Part shown: positions 54,207 to 64,000 of the stretch, piece by piece
Position numbering within the stretch: position 1 is the stretch's first letter
How the letters are laid out: each line of letters opens with the position of its first letter
Assembly: GCA_015501585.1 (NCBI GenBank)
Contig: JADNRY010000032.1
Coordinates: 186,001-250,000 of the forward strand
DNA from: Rhodocollybia butyracea
Taxonomy: Eukaryota > Basidiomycota > Agaricomycetes > Agaricales > Omphalotaceae
DNA: 64,000 bases
Direction of reading: 5' to 3'
Notes under the pieces: generated by a model
What the model was told of the DNA's origin: nothing
The model's input: the letters and a program-made list of their open reading frames with translations, nothing else
Databases searched by the model: none
Translations under genes and position numbers: made by a program

Positions 54207-54554
54207 GTGCTTTTCAATAATAATGACATTCCGAAAAAAAAAAAAACTTTTGTCCAGCCGGTCTGTTTGGCGTGGCGCCTATTTCTCTGAATCACATGGG
54301 CAGCAGCCAAGCCACTGAGGTCAATATTTCTTACTATATAAGGCAAGAACTGCGCACATTTGGCGCACCACCGACTGCAAAATCGTTGCAGCTATTGCCT
54401 TATATGGTAAGAAATGGTGCAACTCTTACATGCCGAGGGCTGGCATGGTACGGCACATATGCCATGTGATTCAGAAAAATAGGCGCCGCGCCTTAACCAT
54501 CCAGTAGACGAAAAGTTTTTTTTTTTTCCGCATGTCATTATTATTGAAAAGTAC
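54207..54554. repeat. long imperfect hairpin copying the transposase 3' end
   Basis: The left arm 54207-54299 is an inverted copy of the right arm 54462-54554. Shared features are CTTTTCAATAATAATGACAT, an A12-13 run and GGCGCCTATTT followed by TCTGAATCACATGG, with only 2 mismatches in the inner 31 bp. A second pair of arms lies inside (TTTCTTACTATATAAGGCAA at about 54329 and its near-complement at 54392). The right arm is the coding sequence for the last ~30 transposase residues. Confidence 0.85.
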
Positions 54555-55691
54555 AATAAGTAGATTCATGAGCAAAACCCCAACACGATAGTAACGTCCA
54601 ACTGGAGAAGAAAAGATCTGCATTTTACGTGAAATGTTAAGAAATGGCCAGAGTGAGACCACCACGCCAAAACCATGCTCAACTTCGATCCGAACAGCAC
54701 TCATCGCATTGTTCCATGCCTTTTCATCCTCTGACATGTCGTCGTCAGCAAACGGACTAGCCAGATGGGGACCATAGCCGTATGCAGGATCACCAAAGAC
54801 GATAAAGTTTCGCTCGTAGATGGGAGCATCACCAGGGACATCAGGTCGAAAAGCAAAATTGGCAAATTTAACGAGAATATTACTGTCACCCAGAAGATGG
54901 TTGTCATTCCGGCGCCCTTCGTATGGACCAGCGAGGTGGCCTACAAGCCCATTAGGTAGAGTGAGAGCCTGATATTTCAAGGCGTGAAGTTTCTTGTAGC
55001 CGTTGTAGCAAGTGTCCTGGGCCCAACTTGGGCGGCAAGTTTTGCGAATGGTGCAATCTAGAAACGCTACACAGTTCTCCAGTGGTGCACCATACGCAGA
55101 AATGGCTTCGGCATACTGCAGTAAGTTGTTGGGGTGAAGAATGCCCTCCGAATCACAGTCCAAGAGGTGTTTCCAGGCTTCATTGAGCCAGATTGTGAGC
55201 TCGTTGATTATTTCGGATAGTGAAGACTGAGAACGATTATAACGAGAACAAAGCTCATAGAGGTCATTTCCTGAACGGAAGCGAGCAAGGAGAAGAGCAA
55301 AGGCCTCAACAGCAGAGAAGAAGTAGCGATTTCGTGTGATAAATGGGTCAGGTATTTGAAGAGCCTCGACAAGTTCAACAATTTCATCCGCCATAAATCT
55401 ATGGAATAAGTTAGTTAACTAATGCATCAGATATAAGTGTACAACGTACCGAAAGCGCCAGAGACACTCTCGTTTTGGCAGCTCAAATAGGTATTGTTCA
55501 GTGATCCTGGTTCCTCCCTGTGCTGGACGTGGCGGTTCATCTTTCTTTGAGTAATGATAATGGAGATGGATGAAAGTCTGGAGAAGTATTTGTTGTTCTA
55601 ATAGTAGCGATGATGATACAAGGAGACTATGATCTGTCTGAGCACATAGAAATGGCATTGAAGCTAGCAGTAGCTGAGGTACGGCGGCCAT
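54471..55691 (-). CDS. DDE_Tnp_4 (Harbinger-type) transposase
   Basis: Nuclease of the PIF/Harbinger class. Exon 1 (ATG 55691, MAAVPQLLLASMPF) ends at RECLWRF; an intron of about 50 nt (GTACGT...CCATAG) is followed by FMADEIVELVEAL and the main exon. N-terminal helices (FFSAVEAFALLLARFRSGND, SQSSLSEIINELTIWLNEAW) precede the catalytic core: first Asp in AFLDCTIRKTCRP, second Asp in FIVFGDPAYGYGPHL, Glu in RIEVEHGFGVV. Also typical are GYKKLHALKYQALTLPNG and the end YYRVGVLLMNLLIVLF. All three acidic residues and the frame are intact, so it may be active. The last coding bases lie in the hairpin arm. Confidence 0.88.
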
Positions 55692-55789
55692 CGCAGGAGG
55701 TGACAGGAATTTATCACGCCTGTCACGCCGTCTCATCGGCGTCTCAGCGTTACATCTCACGTTTTTAGCGGTTGCAAATACGCTCTATT

Positions 55790-57239
55790 TAAAGAGGCCT
55801 ATTGATCGTACTTCGGTGTTCGGGTACATCCTACTTTACATCAAAAAATGTACTTTGTTTGTGTACTTCGTTGGCATTGTAGACATTCAAAAGCATGTAC
55901 TAGTCTTTTGACTCTGACTAGGTGTGCATTAGATGCTATTAGATGCCATAATTGGATACTGACAGGCAGAGATAGATAATGATCCAACGGAACGATTAAG
56001 CGCCGGAGCACATGATTGTCACATGCTCGCGCGATTTGTTCTCCGGCAGCAAGATAGCGCCGTCGTTGAAGAAACACCCGTCACTCGGAATGGCTCAAGC
56101 GCTCCTCTTATGTTGATCGCTCGTGTCGCTCCAAATCCTGGCAGATACAGCATGTAGCAGCCGCTGCCGATGCTGCTCATGCTGCCCCAACTTAGTAGTA
56201 TTGGGCTTGTTTGCTCTCGAAATGTTTTATGCTCATTGCTCGCATTCTTCACTCTCATGTATCAGTTGCATCCCATTGCACAGAGTCGGACTTCTTGCAG
56301 TACCACCACCGCTTATGCTACAAATGTTTACAGTGTTCCCCAACTCGCAAGCCGTGGGCAGTTCGTATGTGCTCATTTTCCAATATTGTTACAATTTATG
56401 TCTCGGCGGCATTGCAAGCCTCCCCAATAGCTTTCCACACAGCTGGAAAGGTCTCTTCAACCTCGTCAGTGAGCTCACAGGCTTGTATTTCTATGGCTAG
56501 CGCTTGGGAGATTAACATTGGCCTTGACCTGATCGGCCATCTGAGCTCTGCCCAAACATAAAGGGAGGGCATTAAAAGCGGTGGCTTTCTCTTTGAGGAT
56601 CTTCAAGGCTTCAGCCAAATCAATCTCAGTGACGGCTAGATGAGACAATGGATGAAGTATTCAGCAGCCATCATCTCTTTGCAAGAATCAAGGACAGAGG
56701 CTTCAACAGCGATAATATGTATAGTTTCCCCGTAAAATACTACAATCCAACTACAATCTATCCAGATATAGTATTTACAGCTGATTAGCAATTCATACTA
56801 GGGATCAATGCGTCTATTTAGAAATGTGATAGTGATATTTGCTCGCTTCCTGGTACGTGACGCGACGCGACTTTGGCGCTCATGTTTTCGCACGTGACTT
56901 TGCCATCCGTCGGATCTTATCATTTATCTGCACTCAAATGAAGTCAATCCAGTGCTAGTGAAAGTTAATGAAAGTTAATGATCAGTTATGCATAATCAGT
57001 AGAAGAAATAAGAGCTAGTAAGGACTAGAGCAACAGCAAATAATGTAGGATAAAGGAACAAGATGTGACCCCAAGTTTGCCCCAAGTCAAGCCCCAAGTA
57101 CAGAAGAAGAAGAACACAGAGAGACATGTACATACATGCAGTAGAAATACTCGCTCAAAGTACGTCAGGTCAGTAGAATCAATGTATTTTGATCACAAAG
57201 TACATTAAATGATGAAAACCGACCTTATACTTCTGTTCC
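55790..57239. other. non-coding region with one coding-like remnant
   Basis: On the minus strand 56390-56730 contains coding-like phrases in shifting frames: SVLDSCKEMMAAEYFIH, IDLAEALKILKEKATAFNAL, AQMADQVKANVNLPSAS and LTDEVEETFPAVWKAIGEAC. I do not recognise the family; it looks like a decayed alpha-helical protein gene. Nothing else is supported. Confidence 0.4.
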
Positions 57240-57340
57240 GAGCCCAAGCACGCTCACGATGCGTACGATTCCGACTATTACTTCGCTCCTGACCTTGATC
57301 ATGGCCCCGATTCCTCCGTCTACGATGATGCCAAAAATGA
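57240..57340 (-). pseudogene. 100-bp fragment of the DUF6699 gene
   Basis: This matches 46870-46965, the Arg-rich segment of the DUF6699 gene (shared AATCGTACGCATCG and TCAAGG/ACCAGGAGCGAAGTAAT on the minus strand). It abuts the left edge of the paralogue C duplication unit. Confidence 0.7.
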
Positions 57341-57640
57341 CATTCCCTCACGCATATACATACTGAAGACGATGGTACATACTACAAAGAGTCGCCTGCC
57401 TTTGGATGCCACTCGTCGTTGTACTCAAGACACTGATCTTGATTTGAGTGCAATCGTACAGCCCTTTTCACCCACTGATGAAGGCCATCTATACAAGATA
57501 TATATTTATACAACTGTAACTGTAATGTGGTACAAAACAAGCAGAGCCAAACAAAAAACAAAAAGGCAGACAACAAAAGGAGCTGACATAACGAGATAGA
57601 GAGCACATCGATTTGAGAGACTTGACAGCATTTCCGAGCA

Positions 57641-59167
57641 TTATTCATTTACAGCACTCAAGCCGTGGCCCTTTGATATCCAAGCGCATTCGGAGTCTGG
57701 GATATTGTACAACGCGTAGTAACGAGTTCGGTGTGGGGCCTGAAAAAGTTATAAATTTCCTATCTTTTGTTGAAAACGGAGTGACAGGCGACGTACCTCC
57801 TGAATTATGCACTGGACTGGGAGATATGTCTCATCCAGTTGCCGGTAAGGGATTGTAGTGCCTAAGATACGAACAATGATCAATGAGAGTTTTGAAATAA
57901 TGAGCATCGACATACAAAGACGATACCAATCTTCATTCTCTCCGATACCCACTACCTCTGCCTCGAATCTCTAAAGGACAACCCAGTTCAGAACAATGTC
58001 GACATCAACACATGCGATATACCTTGATTCCGGACTCTAAACATCCCTAGAGCCATTTCCATGAGCTTAGTATTATGTATAGGTTAACAGAATGATACTT
58101 ACATTGTCCAGAACATGCTTGAGAACAGGTCGACATTCCGGGACCCCAAAGTACCAAGTCCCAATAATCTTACCTTGTTCATCCCAGTCACAAGACTCTG
58201 GTTTTTGAGACATGTTGAAAAGCTGTGAAGGAGCTTCGTAGCAAGTCTGTAGCGGATCCAACTCTTGGGGTATCCCTTCTAAAATTGCGGTGTACCTTTT
58301 CTTGTCGTAAGCAGAACATTGTGTGTCAGCATTGACTGAAACCCATCTAGGAGCACAAGAAGCATCTTCCATAATCCATTGTCCTTTCGCTGCCAGATCT
58401 GATGTTCCGTTGTGCTTTCGAACCAATTCGTACTGAGTTGGATGAACACTTCGCTCGTGGATGATCACGGGAGTCTCTCTGCAGGATGTCAAAGCATCCA
58501 GTCCTGGCGGTACATCCAGATCTGCGTGATATGTACGCTTGCCATATGAGATGCAACCTTCTGCACTGATGGACGACCACACAGGAAAGCAGTCGTTTTC
58601 GTCGAAATCCAATATCCAGCTGCCCTGGACAACAGTTGTACCGTTTAAAGTCAGCATTGAGCACAGAGGAGCGCTTCGGATCGTCCTTCCATGAAAGGAG
58701 AGCCGAGTGCTCTGACAAGCCTCTAGCTTATTCGATTTGGGTGCGTTGGCCAAAGTAGCTGTGTACTCACGAGCACCAACAGCATTACATGTTTCTTCCG
58801 GAAGGATATCCTTCCAATAAGGCGCGGGTGTATTCCTTGATAGTAAGAGGATGGAAGCTAAGCCCCCAAAGAGCGGCATCGCTGACACCAGAGAAATAAA
58901 GACTAAAGTCCAAACACGTGAGCGGCTCGACTGTCTGTTTGATGAGAGCAAGGGTTCCGTCTCGTTGGGTTCTCTAAACTCTCTGCTATCAGGGAGATGA
59001 TGATGGTAGTGTACATGATGATGGGTATGGCTATACGGCGGCGGCCCCGGCATTGAGTCTCTCCCACTACTCTGTGTTTCAAAAGCAGAATAGTTGGGTG
59101 GCGGACTGCCCGCTAGATTGGGGTCTGAATGCCGGTCAGCCCATGATCGATAACTTGGAGACTCCAT
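57641..59167 (-). CDS. cysteine-rich type II membrane protein, paralogue C
   Basis: This is the closest relative of paralogue B. The start MESPSYRSWADRHSDPN lies at 59167; the motifs are SPPPNYSAF (PPxY) and NETEPLLSSN (di-leucine), and the helix is LVFISLVSAMPLFGGLASIL. It has three units, GAREYTATLANAPKSNKLEA, SYGKRTYHADLDVPPGLDAL and SAYDKKRYTAILEGIPQELD, with B's extra unit absent. The main exon ends KHVLDN before a GTAAGT donor; small exons parallel to B lead to TTIPYRQL...YLPVQC and a YYALYNIPDSEC-like end, with the stop at about 57641. The frame looks intact. B and C, with about 250 bp on each side, form a tandem duplication now separated by transposons. Confidence 0.75.
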
Positions 59168-59567
59168 CAGTATCTGAAGTACTCAAGATGTAGAATAGAT
59201 ACCTAGGCATTACTGGAGACTAGTAGAGCCGACAGAGAGTGAAACTTTGAAGTTTTATTTGCGACGTTGTAAAGAAGCGTTTACACTAAAGTCACGACCT
59301 GTCACATGTACTACAAGGTCACGGGCCATCAGATGACTCCGTTATCACGCACGCGACGCGACCGCCGACGCATTTGACCAGTCCGAAGCAAGATTGCGAT
59401 TCGATTGATAGTGTCTCCGTAATTATATTACAGCAAGCAGGTGCCACAACCAAACTGCAAAGAAACCGAGCAGAAAGCAAGGCGGCAAGATGGCAGCAAC
59501 CGAGAGGTAGCCTATGTAGACTTCGAGATAACTAGCCACGAGCTTACGGGCCATGAATAGTCCATAT

Positions 59568-61029
59568 TCAAATACATTCCGAGTCTGGGATGTTATACAC
59601 CGCGTAGTAGTGAGCTCCTTGCCGGCTCTGAGCAAGATAATAAGAATCCTTTCCTTCGGGGGATAGAGAATGAAAAACTTGCCTTTTGAATCTCACACTG
59701 AGCTGGGAGATAAGTCTCAGCCAAGTGGCGATAAGGTATCGTGGTGCCTAACGCAAGAACAGCCTCAGTCACGGAGGATTCTAGAATATTCCGCATCGAC
59801 CTACAAAGTCGATACCAATCCTCGCCCTTTCCTATGTCCACTACCTCCGACTGGAATCTCTAAAGATCAGTATATTTCAGAGCACTGTTACCACCATTAG
59901 CATATCAATACCGCAATATACCTTGAACCCAGTCTCGAAACATCCCTAGAGCCATTTCCGTCAACTTGGTGTTATGTATAGGTTGACAGACAGCACTTAC
60001 ATTATCGTGAATATCTTTGAGAACGGGTCGGCATTCTGGAAGCCCAAAATACCAGATCCCAGTAGCCCTACCCTCCTTGTCCCAGTCACAAGACACTGGT
60101 TTTGAAGACAAATTGAAAAGTTGTAATGGCGCGTCATAACAGGTCTCTAGCGGATCCAACTCTCGAGGTATCCCTTCTAGAACAGCAGTGTATCTCTTCC
60201 TATCGTACGCAGAACATTGCGAGTCGGCTTTTACCGATACCCACTTGGGAGTACAAGAAGACTCTTCGACAATCCAATGACCTTTCGCCACCAAATTCAC
60301 TTGTCCTGATGTTTTGTCGTGCTTTCGTACCAATTCGCACTGGTATGGAAGAACACTTTGATTATGGATGATCACAGGAGTATCTCTGCAAGACGCCAAA
60401 GCGTCCAACCCCGGCGGTACATACCCCAGATTTGCATGATATGAACGCATACCATACGAGCTGCAAGTTTCCGGATTAATGGATGACCACAGAGGAAAGC
60501 AGTCACTTTCGTTAAAATCTACTGTCCATCTACCCTGGACAATAGTTTTACCGTCCAAAGTTGACATCGAACATATGGGAGGTTTTCGCACAGTTAGTCC
60601 GTGCACGATGACTTCTGTCATCTTACAAGCTTCTATCTTGTCCCAATCGTTGAGTACACTGGCCAGAGTCGCTGTGTACGCACGAGCACCAACAGCATCG
60701 CATGTTTCTTCCGGAAGGATGTTCTTCCAATAAGAAGTGAGGGTACTCTTCGGGAATAAGAGAGGGATGCAGCGAGGGATAATTATGATCGCAAGGACTA
60801 TCAATACTAGGTTGGCCCAGGATCGATTGTCACCCATAGTACTCCTTGACTGTTCATTTGATAGCAAAGGGTCCCTCTCGTTGGCCTCTCCGCTATCAGG
60901 GACATCGAAAACATGATAAGAATATGGTGCCGATGCCGAGGAGGTTGAGTAGCTGGGTGGCGGGTTACTAAAATCGGCGTCTGGATAATTGTTGGTGGGT
61001 GTTGAAGACCTTTGCGAGTTCGTCAGCAT
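59568..61029 (-). CDS. cysteine-rich type II membrane protein, paralogue D
   Basis: The start, MLTNSQRSSTPTNNYPDADF at 61029, is followed by NPPPSYSTS (PPxY), NERDPLLSN (di-leucine) and the helix WANLVLIVLAIIIIPRCIPL. Units are GARAYTATLASVLNDWDKIE, SYGMRSYHANLGYVPPGLDA and SAYDRKRYTAVLEGIPRELD, each with four Cys. 3' exons give GCFETGFK, RFQSEVVDIGKGEDWYRLC, a TTIPYRHLAETYLPAQC exon and the last AHYYAVYNIPDSECI, stop 59568. Most like paralogue A in unit 2 (GYVPPGLDALASCRDTP), so A/D and B/C look like two subgroups. Membrane topology (N-terminus inside) is inferred from the sorting motifs and cysteines. Confidence 0.76.
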
Positions 61030-61308
61030 CTAAAGCACTGAAAATGAAGAGTAGAAACCTAGACATTGTCAAACATCGTCAGCAGAGAAAGATATGAGGT
61101 AGCATGACATTGGATAAAGTTAAATTTTAGCGCGGAGAAGGATGCGGCATGGTTTGCCACATGTAAACTTCGAAGCTCAAATGATCACGTTCGAATCACA
61201 CCCACCAGTTAGAAAACAGCATCTTTGCGTCATATCTTGGCCAAGTACAAAAGAGGGCCTTTTCAAGATTCCAGGCCTTCCCGGGCTTCCACGCTAACTC
61301 CTACATTC

Positions 61309-62525
61309 ATGTCAACCACTAACCGCGTCCTCGCAGGACCCCCAGGTGACTGTTGTTACACCAGCTTCAGACATGAAGGAGCCCCTGTTGGCAAAAAGAT
61401 AACTATTGCTGGCTATCCTACATATTTCGTCGAACCTCCCAAGGACAAGATTCCTCCTGGTGGACTAGGATCGAGGGTTCTAATATTTCTAGCTGATGTT
61501 TGGGGTGCTTTCTACCAAAACAACATGCTCGTGCAAGACTTTTTTGCTCAGAATGGTGGGTATCTTCTATCATATATCATATCCGGCGGCGCTTGTACTC
61601 AATCATTCTACCGTCTTGATAGGATTTACTGTACTCGGGCTCGACTTTTTCCTGGGTGACCCCGTGTATCTTCATCTCGATGAACCTGGCTTTGATCGTC
61701 TCAAATGGAACGAGTCAATGCACGCGCTTACCAGAGATATTTTGCCAAAGTGGTGGGCTGCAGTCAAAGAACAATACGGTACGTAGTTCCCAGTGAGTGA
61801 GCACTGAGACGTTTCTCTGAATGAACCTTGGTTGTAGGTAATGAGGCAAAGTATTGTGTTTCCGGTACGACACTCCTTTAGCATCTGTCGTTCATCGTTT
61901 TACTTGGGTGAAGGATACTGTTTTGGCGCTCGCTATACCATGGACCTGTCTGCCGATGATGCAGTCGTCGCAGGTAATTATTATTAGGACTTTAGTATCT
62001 CGTGAGATGTTAACTTCATAATACCCAGCCGCTCTGGCCCATCCAGCCTTCCTAAACGAAGACCACTTCCGAAATATCAAGAGTGAGTTTCGATTGAACA
62101 TCGATATCTTACAGTATACCAATGCTGTCTCCTAGAACCTCTCATGCTGTCGTGTGCAGGTGATTCTCTTCGAAATGAAACTTTCCCTCCTCCTCACCAT
62201 CTTTTTAGAGGTCGATCACACATTCGGGCTCGAAAGTCGCCGAATTGCTGAAGATATCCTCGTCGCGCGCAAGACTCAGTATTTCTTCCAGGTATTCTCG
62301 GGAGTCGAACACAGTTTCGCCTCTCGCGCCGATCCTTCGTCGCCTGATATCCGTGGGTGGAATTGCTATCTCATCTAATTATAAATGTCTGCCCGATTAC
62401 TGAAATTCACCTGGGAATATCTAACAGGTTGGGCCAAAGAACAGTCCGCTCACGGGATTTCGTTGTGGTTCCATCGCTTTTTGGATGAGAAATTTGCTGC
62501 GGAAGACAAGAAGACTAGGATGTAG
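61309..62525 (+). CDS. dienelactone hydrolase family protein
   Basis: This is an alpha/beta hydrolase of the DLH family (cysteine nucleophile), in fungi often of unknown substrate. The start, MSTTNRVLAGPPGDCCYTSF, is typical of the family. VLIFLADVWGAFYQNNMLVQ contains the oxyanion-side block, and FTVLGLDFFLGDPV follows an intron. The nucleophile is in GYCFGARY, the acid region in AEVDHTFGLESRRIAED, and the His in VFSGVEHSFASRADP. The C-terminus is GISLWFHRFLDEKF and the TAG is at 62523-62525. About seven exons with introns of 50-70 nt. A GGDCC-type N-terminal motif and full triad suggest an active cytosolic enzyme. Divergent from paralogue D. Confidence 0.88.
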
Positions 62526-63059
62526 TTGATTGGAGGTTACCTTATTCTTCAGGCTTCCTTCCTTCCTCTAGCCGAAGATGATGAATGTAGGTTCAGCGAA
62601 AAGCCACAGTGAAAACGTCGTACTTGTAACTTTATTGAATAAATACTGTAACTTTTATCACCCACAAATACTATGGTATTGAGATTGTGCGTGGAGCAAC
62701 TCGTCAGCTGGAAAATGGTCAGGGAGCTTGATATTCTCGAAGTATATCTTGGGCATGCGTTTCTTGGCCGAGCGAGTTTCAAGGCCTCGATAAACACCAT
62801 ACTTAAAGGTATTAAACTCACGCTCCCTTTTTACTCCCTTGTTCACATGCGCCTTCAGATGGACTATTCCGCCGGGAAAGGGTAAAGGCCGGAGATTACT
62901 ACATGCATGTACATCATCAAAATGATACCCACTGAAAAAGCCGGTAATTGTCTCGCCCAAGTATCCTCTTCCAGTGTTCAATTGGCGTAGTCACTAGTTA
63001 GTGTCTCTTAACCCTTCCCTTCACCCGCAGTTATCGACAGCGAGCTATCGTTGTGACTA
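62526..63059. other. convergent intergenic region
   Basis: This lies between the DLH stop and the 3' end of the last gene. Short frames on both strands have no motif. Confidence 0.45.
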
Positions 63060-64000
63060 CTACCGGCATTGGCTACATCTCGTGATATACTTTGTATAAA
63101 GGGCTATCCCCAGCGTACACTGTAGTTCATCCATTCGCAATAGAGCGCAATCCCAACATTCACTGAAAGATCTTTTGAATATCATAAACAAAATGTGCCG
63201 CAAATAAGCACTCACTTGCGATGAATCATATATACATGTTTTCGTAGAGATGTCGCTAGGATTATCATCGCATTGACGGGACCTTCGACGGGGCCACATC
63301 TCACAATGCATATGTTGTTCGGCTCCAGAAGATCGGATCTCTGCACTAGCTGCGCCGTCCGCGATGAATACTCTTCCATCCTCCTTTTCAGTGCATCTTT
63401 CCACTCTGGCTCGAATGTCTTCCTTGTGGTCTGGGGCCCAAGCCTAGTCCGAAGTTCCTCTGTGCTCGCTACGGAAGAAGAGATGTCGCATTTCTCTGAA
63501 GGCTCTACAAGCTTTATCACTTCAATCGCGGTTGGAGAGCAACACATCATGACCTGATGGTTCTGAGTGTGGTCGCAAGGATGGCCAATCCTTACTTTAG
63601 GTTTCCAAACGCTCTCCACAGTACGTCCAAGGCATTGAACTCTAAGGAGAGCCGCCACAACATCAGGTGTCCTGTCCTGGGGTAGAGACAAGAAAGGAAA
63701 TCCGTCACTTTCCAGATCGCTCAAAACAATTTCTATCCTATCATTAAAATCTTCTACATCGCTCGCCGCAATAACCGGAATCCTTTCTGAATGTTCGGTA
63801 TGTCGTAAAGGGAATCGACCAGGAAAGTCTGGTTTAAAGTCGGACATGACCACTGTCCTCCATTTTAGCAAATCCAACGAATGTTCGATAGCGAAATTAT
63901 CATCCGTATAGATGATTGCGAGGCCATCTGAACCAGCAAGCTGGTACATCCAATCTCCGATCGCACAGAGTACATATTCCATAGCATAGTCTGGATCCTG
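63060..64000 (-). CDS. unidentified protein, 5' end beyond the window
   Basis: An open frame from the right edge (in-frame codons precede the ATG at 63982) runs to 63215, with phrases IGDWMYQLAGSDGLAIIYTD, DVEDFNDRIEIVLSDLESDG and RTVESVWKPKVRIGHP. At 63216 a strong donor (GTGAGTG) suggests splicing over about 53 nt to ATCTTTCAG, continuing NECWDCALLRMDELQCTLGI and ending TRCSQCR at 63060. The spliced C-terminus then carries two C-x-x-C pairs (CWDC, CSQC), which could bind zinc. Without splicing it stops at 63212. I do not recognise the family. Confidence 0.45.

Larger units (their letters stand above)
53887..55786. mobile_element. PIF/Harbinger-like DNA transposon, 1,900 bp
   Basis: The terminal repeats are AGAGCGTATTTGCAGCCGC (53887) and GCGGTTGCAAATACGCTCT (ending 55786), with ATT target duplications at 53884-53886 and 55787-55789. 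It carries a DDE transposase on the minus strand. No second Myb/SANT-type frame, usual in Harbinger elements, is evident. The 3-bp ATT duplication differs from the canonical TWA, so the superfamily call rests mainly on the transposase. Confidence 0.82.

Noticed and set aside
54269..54492. A nested MITE with 31-bp inverted repeats inside the Harbinger-like element
   Set aside because: Homology between the arms continues outward through the A-run to 54207 and 54554 and includes transposase coding sequence, so an inverted duplication explains it better than an insertion; no target duplication was found.
56123..56561. Overlapping plus-strand frames of 86 to 125 codons rich in Cys, Ser and Leu
   Set aside because: Three frames are open at once over the same bases and none shows a motif; likely chance.

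Overview
The window is a piece of nuclear genome from a filamentous basidiomycete, most likely a mushroom-forming agaricomycete. The evidence is many GT-AG introns of about 50 nt inside most genes, eukaryotic housekeeping genes (SPO22/ZIP4, UTP18, CSN5, a PP2C phosphatase), and basidiomycete-typical families (DUF6533 and DUF6699 proteins, LRR/F-box-like proteins, secreted double-psi beta-barrel proteins). I saw no operons, rRNA, tRNA or CRISPR. Exon borders given here were read by eye from splice consensus, frame continuity and paralogue comparison.

Layout. 1-6.3 kb: the 3' part of a meiotic SPO22/ZIP4 gene (+) converging on UTP18 (-). 6.4-10.9 kb: a duplicated block, bracketed by direct repeats, holding a secreted-protein gene (SSP1) and pieces of a PIG-S pseudogene. 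11-17.4 kb: a DUF6533 membrane protein, a secreted DPBB protein and CSN5, all on the minus strand. 15.9-24.3 kb: a tandem duplication of a three-gene module, CSN5(-)/F-box-like(+)/MFS(-). Module 1 keeps CSN5 and the F-box gene and has lost MFS; module 2 keeps MFS (with a C-terminal frameshift) and has lost the other two. 24.8-31 kb: an inverted relative of the 6-11 kb block with SSP2, SSP3 and more PIG-S debris. 31.4-34.4 kb: a third, inverted F-box/MFS copy interrupted by a 1,143-bp terminal-inverted-repeat element with a perfect 7-bp target duplication. 34.6-36.2 kb: a PP2C phosphatase. 37-45.3 kb: SSP4 to SSP7, several broken. 46-47.4 kb: a DUF6699 protein. 48-61 kb: four paralogous single-pass, cysteine-rich membrane proteins, with an aminoglycoside-phosphotransferase-like pseudogene and a PIF/Harbinger-like transposon plus an abutting MITE between them. 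61.3-62.5 kb: a dienelactone hydrolase. The right edge holds an unidentified, truncated gene.

Taken together, a conserved left end gives way to a fast-turnover accessory region in which duplication, reciprocal pseudogenisation and DNA transposons dominate. The two most interesting families appear undescribed to me. The first is the seven-member SSP family, with a signal-peptide exon, a shared promoter module of about 200 bp and a shared 3' motif, co-amplified with PIG-S fragments. The second is the four-member cysteine-rich type II membrane protein family, with a cytosolic PPxY motif and an acidic di-leucine sorting motif. The transposon also carries a long inverted copy of the 3' end of its own transposase gene.
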